The notes under the pieces were generated by a model. That model did no database searches. It saw only the letters and a list, made by a program, of their open reading frames with translations, and was not told where the DNA came from. From an uncultured Coriobacteriaceae bacterium (GTDB lineage: Bacteria > Actinomycetota > Coriobacteriia > Coriobacteriales > Atopobiaceae): a stretch of 64,000 nt of DNA. The position numbers were made by a program, and so were the translations under genes. Position 1 is the first letter of the stretch, and each line of letters opens with the position of its first letter. Shown here piece by piece: positions 30,262-37,749 of the stretch. The stretch lies in the NCBI GenBank assembly GCA_948439405.1, contig CAOJNB010000005.1:16092-80091 (forward strand). Reading direction: 5' to 3'.

Positions 30262-31325
30262 CAGGCCTCGCCCCCCTCGTCGTCGGGTCCGAGCTCGCCC
30301 AGGCCCGTCGCCAGCTCGTCGCGCAGCGTCGCGGCGAGGACGGGGCCCCGGGAGGCCGTCCATGCCGCCAGCGGGCCGACGTCCCTGCCGTCGCGGCCCT
30401 CGTCGAACAGGATGGTGGCCTGCGAGACCGCGTCGGAGAGCTCGTCGGGGCCGCCGGGCTCGAAGGCGAAGTGGGAGAAGGTGCCCCCGCTGAGCGCGAC
30501 GGGGTTCGAGAGCATGGTGCCCGCCCCGGGGACGCGCACGAGCCCCTCGAGCTCGCGGGAGGCCGTCCCGACGTCGCCGAGCGACCAGGCGACGGCCATG
30601 CGGCACAGGGAGAGCAGGGGCTCCGCGCCGTGCCGCGGGGAAAGCGAGGCGGCCAGTCGCCCCGCGAGCCGCTCGAGCCCGTCGCGGTCCTCGAGCTTCG
30701 CGAGGGCGAGGTAGGCGGGCATGCGGGCGTCGGCGCGGTCGGACGGGTCGAGCTCGAGCGCCGCGCGCGCGGCCCCGAGCGCCTGGCGGTAGCGCGCGGC
30801 CGCGACGGCGCACTCGGCCTGGCTCGCACGCCAGCGCAGGTAGGGCCGCATCGCGAGGTCGCAGGCGAGCGCGCGCCCGTCCTCGCGGGAGGCCGCCTCG
30901 GCCTCGCGGCGGCGCGCCTCGCAGCTCGCGAGCACGCTCTCGGCACCGTCGCCGAGGGCCTCGCAGGCCTCGCGGGGCTCGACGCCGTCGGAGAGCAGGA
31001 GGAGCATGCGGGTCGCGTCGTGGCACTCGGGGTCGAGCTCGAGCGCCTCGCGCAGCAGGCGCCTCGCCTCGCCGCGGCGCGCCTGCTCGCCGGCCTCGTC
31101 GTCGGGGGCCCACCCGACGCGGTAGTCGAAGGCCAGGGCCGCCTCGGCGACGAGGTGAAAGGCGCGGTCGGCGTCGGTCTGGGGGAGCGAGTCGCGGTTG
31201 TGCGCGAGCGTCCGCCCGAAGGCGACCGCCGCGCGGGCGGCGGAGAACGGGTCGTGGGAGGCCAGGGCGCGCGCCTGGCGCAGCCCCATGCGCTCGTAGT
31301 CCTCCCTCTGGGGGTCGAAGCCCAT
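30261..31325 (-). CDS. TPR-like helical protein B
   Basis: 354 residues of helical repeats: REALELDPECHDATRMLLLL near 92 and YRQALGAARAALELDPSDR near 180 match TPR consensus (LDP ending). Near residue 275, LSNPVALSGGTFSHFAFEP corresponds in place to the LLNPAYVDTYLP region of protein A, after which both end in a helical tail. The two genes therefore look like an ancient duplication that diverged. It starts 9 bases after murE and likely forms an operon with it. Confidence 0.75.
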   Translation of the reverse strand: MGFDPQREDYERMGLRQARALASHDPFSAARAAVAFGRTLAHNRDSLPQTDADRAFHLVAEAALAFDYRVGWAPDDEAGEQARRGEARRLLREALELDPECHDATRMLLLLSDGVEPREACEALGDGAESVLASCEARRREAEAASREDGRALACDLAMRPYLRWRASQAECAVAAARYRQALGAARAALELDPSDRADARMPAYLALAKLEDRDGLERLAGRLAASLSPRHGAEPLLSLCRMAVAWSLGDVGTASRELEGLVRVPGAGTMLSNPVALSGGTFSHFAFEPGGPDELSDAVSQATILFDEGRDGRDVGPLAAWTASRGPVLAATLRDELATGLGELGPDDEGGEA

Positions 31326-31334
31326 GCCGGGCCC

Positions 31335-32879
31335 CTAGCGGCGCGCGTCGCGCTCGCGGATGGCGCGGGCGACGACCTCGGCGTCCAGCTTGCGGGGCAC
31401 GGGTCCCTCCGCGGTGAGCATGCGGTCCTCGGCGCCCTTGCCCAGCAGGCACACGAGCGCGCGGCCCTCCTCGGCGGCCCAGCCGCCGGCCACCTCGACG
31501 GCGCGGAAGATGGCCCGCGTGCGGTCCTCCACGACCTCGTAGCGCGCGTCGGGCGGGGTGACGGAGACCATGTCGCGGATGATGTCGGAGAGCGGCTCCG
31601 TGCCCGGGTCGTCCTCGGTGTAGACGAGCAGCCGCGAGTCGCGCGCGGCGACGGGGGGCATCTGGAGGCGGCGCTCGAGCCCCTTGACGCCGGTGCAGCC
31701 GAACACGCTGACGACCGGCCAGCCGGGGTACTGCTCGCGCACGGACTCGAAGAAGCGCTCGAAGGACTGCCCGTTGTGCGCGTAGTCGACGATGGCGACG
31801 AGGTCGCCCGACTCGCTGGCGACGCGCTCCATGCGCCCCGGGACGCGCGTGCGGGCGAGGCCCGCGGCGATGCGGTCGGCGTCGACGCCGAGGCGCCACG
31901 CCACGGCGATCGCGCACAGCGCGTTCTCGACGTTGAAGGAGCCGGGCAGTGCGACGGACATCGCGCGCTCCCAGCCGGGGGCGTGCGCCGTGAAGGCGGT
32001 GCCGCCCCCCTCGGGGCGGACGTCGCTCGCCCACACGTCGGCCGCGGGGTCGCACGCGTCGAAGGTCGTGACCTCGAGGCCCTCGCAGGCCGCGGCCACG
32101 TCGTCGCGGCCCATGAGGCCGAGCTGCACGACGGCCGAGCCCGCGTGCTCGAAGATGCGCATCTTCGAGGCGACGTAGTCCTCGAGCGTGGGGTGCTCGA
32201 CGGGGGAGATGTGGTCGCGCCCGATGTTGGTGAGGGCGGCGACGTCGAAGGAGACGCCCTCCACGCGCCCGTACTTGAGGCCCTGGCTCGAGACCTCCAT
32301 CACCATCGTGAGGCCGTGGTCGGCGGCGTTGGCGAGGCGGCGGAACAGCTCCGGCGCCTCCGGCGTGGTGTTGGGCGAGCGCCCCCGCGACGCGCCGTCG
32401 TAGTACTCGACCGAGCCGAGCAGGCCCGCGCGCGAGCCGGGCTCGTCGCCGTCGAGGATCGAGCGGAGCATGTAGGTGACGGTCGTCTTGCCCTTGGTGC
32501 CCGTGACCCCCACGACGTGCAGGTCGCGGTCGGGGTAGCCCCACGCGGCGCGGGCGACGAGCGACATGGCGCGGCGGACGTCGCGGCAGGCGAGCTGGGG
32601 GAGGCCGGGCGCGACGCGCGCGAGCTCGCCGGCGAGCGCCTCGTCGCACACGTAGGCGACCGCCCCGGCGGCCTCGGCCGCGGCCAGGAAGCGGGGCTCG
32701 AAGCGCACGCCCTTGCACACGAAGACGTTGCCGGGCTCGACGGCGCGCGAGTCGTGCGCGCAGCCGAGGACGCGGACGTCCCGGGAGGGTTCGGAGGGGT
32801 CTGCGAGGGGGGAGCCCGCGGCGAGGAGTCCCTGCTCGAGCAGCAGGTCGGCGAGGGTCCCGAGGTTCGTGGCGTTCAT
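31335..32879 (-). CDS. murE: UDP-N-acetylmuramyl-tripeptide synthetase (MurE)
   Basis: 514 residues. Domains: N-terminal UDP-MurNAc-binding region with CAHDSRAVEPGNVFV; central ATP-grasping Mur domain with P-loop VVGVTGTKGKTTVTYML (~123-139), SPNTTPEAPEL (~170) and EVSSQGLKYGRVEGV; C-terminal domain with IVDYAHNGQSFERFF and VVSVFGCTGVKG. It adds the third amino acid to UDP-MurNAc-L-Ala-D-Glu. The DNPR motif typical of meso-diaminopimelate enzymes is replaced by DDPG (YTEDDPGTEPL), suggesting another diamino acid such as Lys or Orn. It is divergent from tRNA-Val/murI and heads the TPR gene pair. Confidence 0.92.
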   Translation of the reverse strand: MNATNLGTLADLLLEQGLLAAGSPLADPSEPSRDVRVLGCAHDSRAVEPGNVFVCKGVRFEPRFLAAAEAAGAVAYVCDEALAGELARVAPGLPQLACRDVRRAMSLVARAAWGYPDRDLHVVGVTGTKGKTTVTYMLRSILDGDEPGSRAGLLGSVEYYDGASRGRSPNTTPEAPELFRRLANAADHGLTMVMEVSSQGLKYGRVEGVSFDVAALTNIGRDHISPVEHPTLEDYVASKMRIFEHAGSAVVQLGLMGRDDVAAACEGLEVTTFDACDPAADVWASDVRPEGGGTAFTAHAPGWERAMSVALPGSFNVENALCAIAVAWRLGVDADRIAAGLARTRVPGRMERVASESGDLVAIVDYAHNGQSFERFFESVREQYPGWPVVSVFGCTGVKGLERRLQMPPVAARDSRLLVYTEDDPGTEPLSDIIRDMVSVTPPDARYEVVEDRTRAIFRAVEVAGGWAAEEGRALVCLLGKGAEDRMLTAEGPVPRKLDAEVVARAIRERDARR

Positions 32880-32887
32880 GCGCCCTA

Positions 32888-32896
32888 TGCTACACT
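32888..32896 (+). promoter_or_regulatory. Candidate extended -10 promoter for tRNA-Val and murI
   Basis: TGCTACACT, matching the TGCTAnnnT pattern of other units in the window, 58 bases before the tRNA-Val start and pointing toward it. No convincing -35 is visible. Confidence 0.5.
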
Positions 32897-32954
32897 ACGC
32901 TCGCTCGCACGCGCCTCGCGGCGCCGTCCGCGCATGGCGCGCCGAGCCGTTCCC

Positions 32955-33027
32955 GGGCGATTGGCGCAACGGTCAGCGCAGGTGCCTTACACGCACAAGG
33001 TTGGGGGTTCGAGTCCCTCATCGCCCA
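32955..33027 (+). tRNA. tRNA-Val (anticodon UAC)
   Basis: Acceptor GGGCGAT/ATCGCCC, D-stem GCGC/GCGC, anticodon loop CTTACAC (TAC anticodon) on a stem with one G-A closing mismatch, T-arm GGGGG-TTCGAGT-CCCTC, discriminator A. 73 bases, CCA not encoded. It lies 60 bases before murI and is probably co-transcribed with it. Confidence 0.95.
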
Positions 33028-33087
33028 CCTGTACCCAAGCGACCTCGCGACGGCGGGGTCTTCCCATGGCGGGAGGGACGCCTTCGG

Positions 33088-34011
33088 ATGGAGAACCCCG
33101 AGAAGCCCATCGGCATCTTCGACTCGGGCCTGGGAGGGCTCACGGTCGCCCGCGCGATCGCCGCCGAGCTCCCCCACGAGGCGATCACCTACCTCGGCGA
33201 CACCAAGCGCTGCCCGTACGGCCCGCGCGACCAGGCGGAGGTCCGCCTCTTCGTGCGCCAGGTCGGCGCCTGGTTCAGGGAGCGCGACGTCAAGGCCGTG
33301 ATCGTCGCCTGCAACACGGCGACGGCGGCGGGCCTCGACGTCCTCCAGCGCTCCTTCGACGTCCCCGTCCTCGGCGTGATCGACCCGGGCGCGCGCGCCG
33401 CCGTCCAGGCGACCCGCAGCCGCCGCGTTGGCGTGCTCGCGACGAGGGGCACCGTGGGGTCGGGCTCCTACGTCCGCGCCATCCAGGCGCTCGACGCCGG
33501 GGTGAGCGTCACCCAGGCCCCCGCCGACGTCCTGGTGGAGATCGTCGAGCAGGAGCTGGCGAGCGGCCCGCACCTGCACCAGGACTGGATGCGCGACCGC
33601 GCCATCTTCGACACCCCCGCCGTCAACGCCGTCGTGCGCATGGCGGCGGCCCCCCTGCTCGGACGCGGCATCGACACCGTGGTGCTGGGCTGCACCCACT
33701 TCCCGCTGCTCGCCGACGAGGTCCGCGCGGCTTTGGGCGACGGGGTGTGCCTGGTGAGCTCCGCCGAGGAGATCGCCAGCGAGCTGAGGGAGACCCTGCG
33801 CCGCCGCGGCGAGCTCGCGAGCGGGGAGAGCGCGACGCGGGGCACCGACGGGGAGCCGCTGTACCGCTTCGCGACCACGTCGGACGACATCACGGCCTTC
33901 GCGGTGGCGGGGAGCTTCATCTTCGGCCACTCGCTCGACTCCATCGAGCACGTCGACCTCGACGGCGTCGAGGCCCTGCCCGACGTGCCCCGCTCGGACG
34001 GAAGGGGGTAG
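33088..34011 (+). CDS. murI: Glutamate racemase
   Basis: 307 residues. IGIFDSGLGGLTVARAIAAE (residues 8-27) with the catalytic-site Asp-Ser, VIVACNTATAAGLDVL with the first catalytic Cys, and VVLGCTHFPLLADEVRAAL with the second Cys are all present. It makes D-glutamate for peptidoglycan. Slightly long for the family because of a charged C-terminal extension (HVDLDGVEALPDVPRSDGRG). ATG 33088 chosen; upstream sequence is tRNA-Val. rdgB follows after 4 bases, so murI-rdgB form an operon. Confidence 0.95.
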   Translation: MENPEKPIGIFDSGLGGLTVARAIAAELPHEAITYLGDTKRCPYGPRDQAEVRLFVRQVGAWFRERDVKAVIVACNTATAAGLDVLQRSFDVPVLGVIDPGARAAVQATRSRRVGVLATRGTVGSGSYVRAIQALDAGVSVTQAPADVLVEIVEQELASGPHLHQDWMRDRAIFDTPAVNAVVRMAAAPLLGRGIDTVVLGCTHFPLLADEVRAALGDGVCLVSSAEEIASELRETLRRRGELASGESATRGTDGEPLYRFATTSDDITAFAVAGSFIFGHSLDSIEHVDLDGVEALPDVPRSDGRG

Positions 34012-34015
34012 CGGC

Positions 34016-34633
34016 ATGGCGGACCTCCGACGCGGCGACGTCGTCGTCGCGACCGGCAACGCCCACAAGCTCGCCGAGATCGAGGAGATCCTCGGCCGCG
34101 TCATGCCCGGGAGGCGCTTCGTCGGCCTGCGCGAACTCGGGGACTGGCCGGACCCCGAGGAGGACGGCGAGACCTTCCTTGACAACGCGCTCATCAAGGC
34201 CCGCGCCGCCATCGAGCGCTGCGGCTGCGAGCTGGCCGTCGCCGACGACTCCGGCCTCATGGTGGACGCGCTCGACGGCGCCCCGGGAGTCCTCTCCGCT
34301 CGCTTCGCCGGCTCCCACGGCGACGACGAGGCGAATAACGCGCGCCTGCTCGCCGAGCTCGAGGGCGTGCCCGCCGCCTCGCGCGGGGCACGCTTCTGCT
34401 CGTGCGTCGTGCTCGCCCGCGCGGACGGCTCGTACCTGGAGGGGACGGGGTTCTGCGAGGGCTCGGTCGGCCTCGCGCCGCGGGGCGACAACGGGTTCGG
34501 CTACGACCCGCTCTTCTGGCCCGACGACACGCCCGGCCGCACGATGGCGGAGCTCTCGCCCGAGGAGAAGAACGCCATCTCGCACCGCTTCCACGCGCTC
34601 GCCGCCCTCGCGGGACAGCTCGCCGACTCGTGA
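34016..34633 (+). CDS. rdgB: XTP/dITP diphosphatase (RdgB/HAM1)
   Basis: 205 residues. VVVATGNAHKLAEIEEIL (residues 9-26) is the HAM1 N-terminal signature; CELAVADDSGLMVDALDGAP and SPEEKNAISHRFHALAAL complete the family pattern, with SARFAG and the GDNGFGYDPLF substrate loop. It removes non-canonical purine nucleoside triphosphates. It follows murI by 4 bases. The ATG at 34016 is preceded by GGGGGTAG. Confidence 0.95.
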   Translation: MADLRRGDVVVATGNAHKLAEIEEILGRVMPGRRFVGLRELGDWPDPEEDGETFLDNALIKARAAIERCGCELAVADDSGLMVDALDGAPGVLSARFAGSHGDDEANNARLLAELEGVPAASRGARFCSCVVLARADGSYLEGTGFCEGSVGLAPRGDNGFGYDPLFWPDDTPGRTMAELSPEEKNAISHRFHALAALAGQLADS

Positions 34634-34640
34634 TGAAGCC

Positions 34641-34676
34641 GTGGGGATTGGCTCCCCACCCTGTCAGGTTCCTGAC
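34641..34676 (+). terminator. Tandem hairpins after rdgB
   Basis: GTGGGG (34641-34646) pairs with CCCCAC (34654-34659), and GTCAGG (34663-34668) pairs with CCTGAC (34671-34676). They lie 7 bases after the stop and before veg. There is no T-tract, so efficiency is uncertain. Confidence 0.45.
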
Positions 34677-34764
34677 CGCCTGAGTAACATCATCGTTCGG
34701 ATTAGTGTGCCGATTCGGCGCGGACGGTGAACCCACGCCGCCCCGCGCCGGCTGGGGGAGCCCG

Positions 34765-35055
34765 ATGGAGAACGAGATTCCGGCCGTCAACCGCGTCGAC
34801 CAGATCCGCGACGAGCTCGTCGCGATGCAGGGCCGCCGCATACGCGTGCGGGCCAACATGGGACGCAGCCGGATCGTCGAGTCCGTCGGCACCCTCGTGA
34901 ACGCCCACCCCTCCCTGTTCGTCGTCGAGGTCGAGGGCAGGCGCGGCAGGGTCGTCCGCCAGTCCTACCAGTACGTCGACGTGCTCACCGGCACCGTCGA
35001 GCTCTACGACCCGGAGACGGGCGAGGGCCTGGTCGGCCCCTCGTCCGAGGACTAG
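34765..35055 (+). CDS. veg: Veg family protein
   Basis: 96 residues. VDQIRDELVAMQGRRIRVRA (residues 10-29), SRIVESVGTLVNAHPSLFVV and RQSYQYVDVLTGTVELYDPE match the Veg family, a small beta-barrel protein linked to biofilm formation in Bacillus and to ispE in gene neighbourhoods, as here. ATG 34765 is used; an ATG 60 bases upstream has no ribosome site. GGGGGAG lies upstream of the chosen start. Confidence 0.93.
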   Translation: MENEIPAVNRVDQIRDELVAMQGRRIRVRANMGRSRIVESVGTLVNAHPSLFVVEVEGRRGRVVRQSYQYVDVLTGTVELYDPETGEGLVGPSSED

Positions 35056-35082
35056 CCGGCCGCGCCGCGGGTGGGCTCCCGC

Positions 35083-35976
35083 ATGCGCCGCGTCTTGGTC
35101 GAGGCCCCCGCCAAGGTCAACCTCTTCCTCGGCGTCCACGACGAGCTGGACGACCGGGGCTACCACCGCGTCGACTCCCTCATGTGCTGCGTCGACGTCG
35201 CCGACCTCGTCGAGGTGTGCGAGGCCGACGCCCTCTCGGTCGCCTGCGAGCCCCCCGTCGACGTCCCCGCCCGCTCGAACACCTGCTGGCGCGCCGTCGA
35301 GGGCATGGCGGCCGCGTTCGGCCGCGAGCCCGCCGCCTCCGTCCGCGTCGAGAAGCGCGTGCCCGACCGCGCCGGCCTCGGCGGCTCGAGCGCTGACGCC
35401 GCCGCGGCGATCGTGGGGCTCTGCGCGCTGTGGGGCGAGGACCCCCGCGACCCGCGCTGCTTCGCGGTCGCCCGCTCGGTCGGGGCCGACGTCCCCTTCT
35501 TCCTCGAGGGGCTCCCCACCTACCTCGCCGGCGCCGGCGACGAGGTCGTGGAGACCTTCCCCGCGATCGAGGGGGCGAGCCTGGTCCTGGTGCGTCCCGT
35601 GCGCCCCGGCAGCGGCATCACGGCCGGAGAGGCCTACGACGAGTACGACCGCGCCCCCGTCGCCCCGGGGAGCCCCGACGAGATCCGCGCTGCCCTGCGC
35701 GCGTCGCGCTGGGAGCGCCTGCCCGAGCTGCTCGAGAACAACCTGGAGCCCGTCGCCGAGCGCATCGTGGCCGACGTCGCGCGCGCCAGGCGCTGGCTCT
35801 CCGAGCGCGAGGGTGTGCTGCGCGCGATGGTGACGGGGTCCGGGAGCTGCGTGTTCGCGCTGTGCGCCTCCGCGGCCCACGCCCGCGCGGCCGCGCGCGA
35901 GGCCGTCGCCCGGGGGCTGTGGTCCCACGCGGGCACCGTCGTCGACCACGGGCCGCGGGTCACGGCGCGCGCCTAG
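35083..35976 (+). CDS. ispE: 4-diphosphocytidyl-2-C-methyl-D-erythritol kinase
   Basis: 297 residues; GHMP kinase fold. VEAPAKVNLFLGVHDELDDR (residues 5-24) contains the substrate-binding Lys-Asn, KRVPDRAGLGGSSADAAAAI (~88-107) is the ATP-binding GLGGGSS motif, and MVTGSGSCVFALCASAAHAR is the third GHMP motif. It phosphorylates CDP-methylerythritol in the MEP isoprenoid pathway, indicating that this host uses MEP. ATG 35083 is preferred over the GTG 12 bases earlier. It follows veg by 27 bases. Confidence 0.94.
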   Translation: MRRVLVEAPAKVNLFLGVHDELDDRGYHRVDSLMCCVDVADLVEVCEADALSVACEPPVDVPARSNTCWRAVEGMAAAFGREPAASVRVEKRVPDRAGLGGSSADAAAAIVGLCALWGEDPRDPRCFAVARSVGADVPFFLEGLPTYLAGAGDEVVETFPAIEGASLVLVRPVRPGSGITAGEAYDEYDRAPVAPGSPDEIRAALRASRWERLPELLENNLEPVAERIVADVARARRWLSEREGVLRAMVTGSGSCVFALCASAAHARAAAREAVARGLWSHAGTVVDHGPRVTARA

Positions 35977-35980
35977 GCGC

Positions 35981-36157
35981 TCACCCCGGGAGGAGGGCGC
36001 CGAGCAGCGCCAGCCCCGCGAGGGCGCAGGCGAGCGCGAGGACGAACCAGAGGCATCCGCCGCACCCGCAGCCGCAGCCCGCGACCGGGGCCAGGGGAGG
36101 GACCCCCGCCCCCTCTGTCGTCGCGAGCCGGTCGCGCAGCCCGCCGTCGTCCCGCAT
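35981..36157 (-). CDS. Small membrane protein with Cys-Gly cluster
   Basis: 58 residues, ATG 36157 with GGGAGGC upstream. The N-terminal half is charged (MRDDGGLRDRLATTEGAG); a Gly/Cys cluster (GCGCGCGGCLW) precedes one membrane segment (FVLALACALAGLALLGALL). It converges on ispE and is divergent from the lysine operon. Function is unknown; the Cys cluster might bind metal or be palmitoyl-like anchored, but this is speculation. Confidence 0.6.
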   Translation of the reverse strand: MRDDGGLRDRLATTEGAGVPPLAPVAGCGCGCGGCLWFVLALACALAGLALLGALLPG

Positions 36158-36224
36158 GGTGCCTCCCCCGTCGCCGCCGTCACGACCTTGTAATACTACG
36201 ACGTCCCGTGCGCCCGGTCCCATG

Positions 36225-36233
36225 TGCTAGAGT
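36225..36233 (+). promoter_or_regulatory. Extended -10 promoter of the lysine operon
   Basis: TGCTAGAGT (-10 TAGAGT at 36228) lies 7 bases before the riboswitch, giving a start near the first paired base of the aptamer. Same TGCTAnnnT pattern as at 14891, 32888 and 56826. Confidence 0.6.
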
Positions 36234-36239
36234 CAGCCC

Positions 36240-36403
36240 ATCGATAGAGGCGCGGACGAGATGGGCGCGGGCGAGCCGGCAGGCAGCGACCCCGCGCGAG
36301 GCGAGTCCGCCGAACTCCGGGTCCGGGCGCGGGCGCGGGGTGGGCCTGCGGGGAACACCCGCAGGACTGTCCGCGGGCGAGCCCGCGGGGGCGCTATCCC
36401 GAT
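36240..36403 (+). promoter_or_regulatory. Lysine riboswitch (L-box)
   Basis: P1 is GATAG (36243-36247) with CTATC (36394-36398). Conserved core elements appear in order: AGAGGCGCGGAC after P1, the AGGCGAGTCCGCCGAA block around 36300, and GGACTGTCC followed by a GC hairpin and GGCGCTATCC at the 3' end; they mirror the known L-box consensus. A downstream segment CCTGCCTGGGAGGCACG (36404-36421) could pair as an expression platform. No T-rich terminator is seen, so control may be at translation. It precedes lysA-dapA-dapB-dapD, the expected target. The loops are unusually GC-rich. Confidence 0.88.
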
Positions 36404-36459
36404 CCTGCCTGGGAGGCACGCTGGGAGAGCGTCCACGTCATGGCGGATCGGAGGCCAGC

Positions 36460-37749
36460 GTGGCGCACAAGGTTCCCTTCGCAACGGACGAGCAGGTCCG
36501 GGAGGCCGCACGGGCCTTCCCGACGCCGTTCTACCTCTACGACGAGGCCGGCATCCGCAGGCGGGCCGACGAGGTGGCCGCCGCCTTCGCCTGGAACCCG
36601 GGCTTCCGGGAGCACTTCGCCGTCAAGGCCAACCCCAACCCCGCGATCGTGGGCATCCTCGCCGAGCGTGGCTGCGGGGTGGACTGCGCCACGGGCACCG
36701 AGCTGCTGCTCGCCCGCGAGATGGGCATGGGTGGCGACGAGGTGATGTTCTCCTCCAACGAGACGTCCGACGCCGACTACCGCCTGGCCCACGCGATGGG
36801 CGCGGTCACCAACCTCGACGACCTCACCCAGCTCGACCACTACCTGCGCGCCTGCGGCTCCTTCGCGCCGGCGATGAGCGTGCGCTACAACCCCGGCGGC
36901 ACGCTCGAGCTCGCCAACGGCATCCAGGGCGAGCCCGAGGGGTCGAAGTTCGGGATGACCCACGACCAGGCGCTCGAGGCGATCCGCCGCCTCGCGGACG
37001 CCGGCGTCCCCCGGCTCGGCGTCCACGCCTTCCTGGCGTCCAACGCGCTGGGGGACGACTACTACCCCGCGCTGGCGCGCATGCTCTTCGAGCTCGTGGT
37101 CGAGGTCCGGGAGCGCCTGGGCGTCCGCCTCTCGTTCGTGAACCTCTCGGGCGGGGTGGGGGTCGACTACCGGCCCGAGGAGGAGCCCTGCGACGTCGCG
37201 CGCATCGGCGCGGGCGTGCGCCGCGCCTACGAGGAGGTCATCGGCGACCCGGCCGCGGGCGAGGTCGCCGTGCTCAGCGAGATGGGCCGCTTCATGCTCG
37301 CCCCCTTCGGCATGCTCGTGACGCGCGTCGTGGGCACCAAGTCCACCTACCGCGAGTACCTGGGCTGCGACGCGTGCTCCGCCGACCTCATGCGCCCGAT
37401 GCTCTACGACGCCTACCACCACGTCACCGTCGTGGGCAGGCGTGACGAGCCGGCGACCCGCGTCTACGACGTCGTCGGCGGGCTGTGCGAGAACTCCGAC
37501 CGGCTCGCCCACGACCGGGCGCTGCCGGAGACGCGCGAGGGCGACCTGCTGCTCTTCCACGACGCGGGCGCCCACGCCAGGGCCATGGGCTACAACTACA
37601 ACGGCATGCTGCGGCCTGCCGAGGTGCTGCTCACCTGCGACGGGAGCCTGCGGCTCATCCGGCGCGCCGAGACGGCGGCCGACTACTTCGCGACGTTGGA
37701 CTGCCTGGAGATAGGGAAGCGGCTGAAGGAGGCACCGGCATGGACATGA
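36460..37749 (+). CDS. lysA: Diaminopimelate decarboxylase
   Basis: 429 residues. GTG 36460 is chosen because GGAGG lies 6 bases before it; the open frame farther upstream runs through the riboswitch. PLP-lysine motif FAVKANPNPAIVGIL (~45-59), DCATGTELLLAREMG, a Gly-rich loop NLSGGVGVDYRP, SEMGRFMLAP, and GGLCENSDRLA (active-site Cys) are present, matching alanine-racemase-fold type III decarboxylases. It converts meso-diaminopimelate to lysine. Overlaps dapA by 10 bases. The order lysA before dapA is as in other Coriobacteriia. Confidence 0.95.
   Translation: MAHKVPFATDEQVREAARAFPTPFYLYDEAGIRRRADEVAAAFAWNPGFREHFAVKANPNPAIVGILAERGCGVDCATGTELLLAREMGMGGDEVMFSSNETSDADYRLAHAMGAVTNLDDLTQLDHYLRACGSFAPAMSVRYNPGGTLELANGIQGEPEGSKFGMTHDQALEAIRRLADAGVPRLGVHAFLASNALGDDYYPALARMLFELVVEVRERLGVRLSFVNLSGGVGVDYRPEEEPCDVARIGAGVRRAYEEVIGDPAAGEVAVLSEMGRFMLAPFGMLVTRVVGTKSTYREYLGCDACSADLMRPMLYDAYHHVTVVGRRDEPATRVYDVVGGLCENSDRLAHDRALPETREGDLLLFHDAGAHARAMGYNYNGMLRPAEVLLTCDGSLRLIRRAETAADYFATLDCLEIGKRLKEAPAWT

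Noticed and set aside
34705..34764. Longer N-terminus for Veg
   Set aside because: The extra residues are not family-like and the ATG lacks a ribosome site, whereas ATG 34765 has GGGGGAG.
36208..36460. N-terminal extension of lysA upstream of GTG 36460
   Set aside because: It would run through the lysine riboswitch and has no ribosome site; the GTG at 36460 has GGAGG and gives the normal LysA start.
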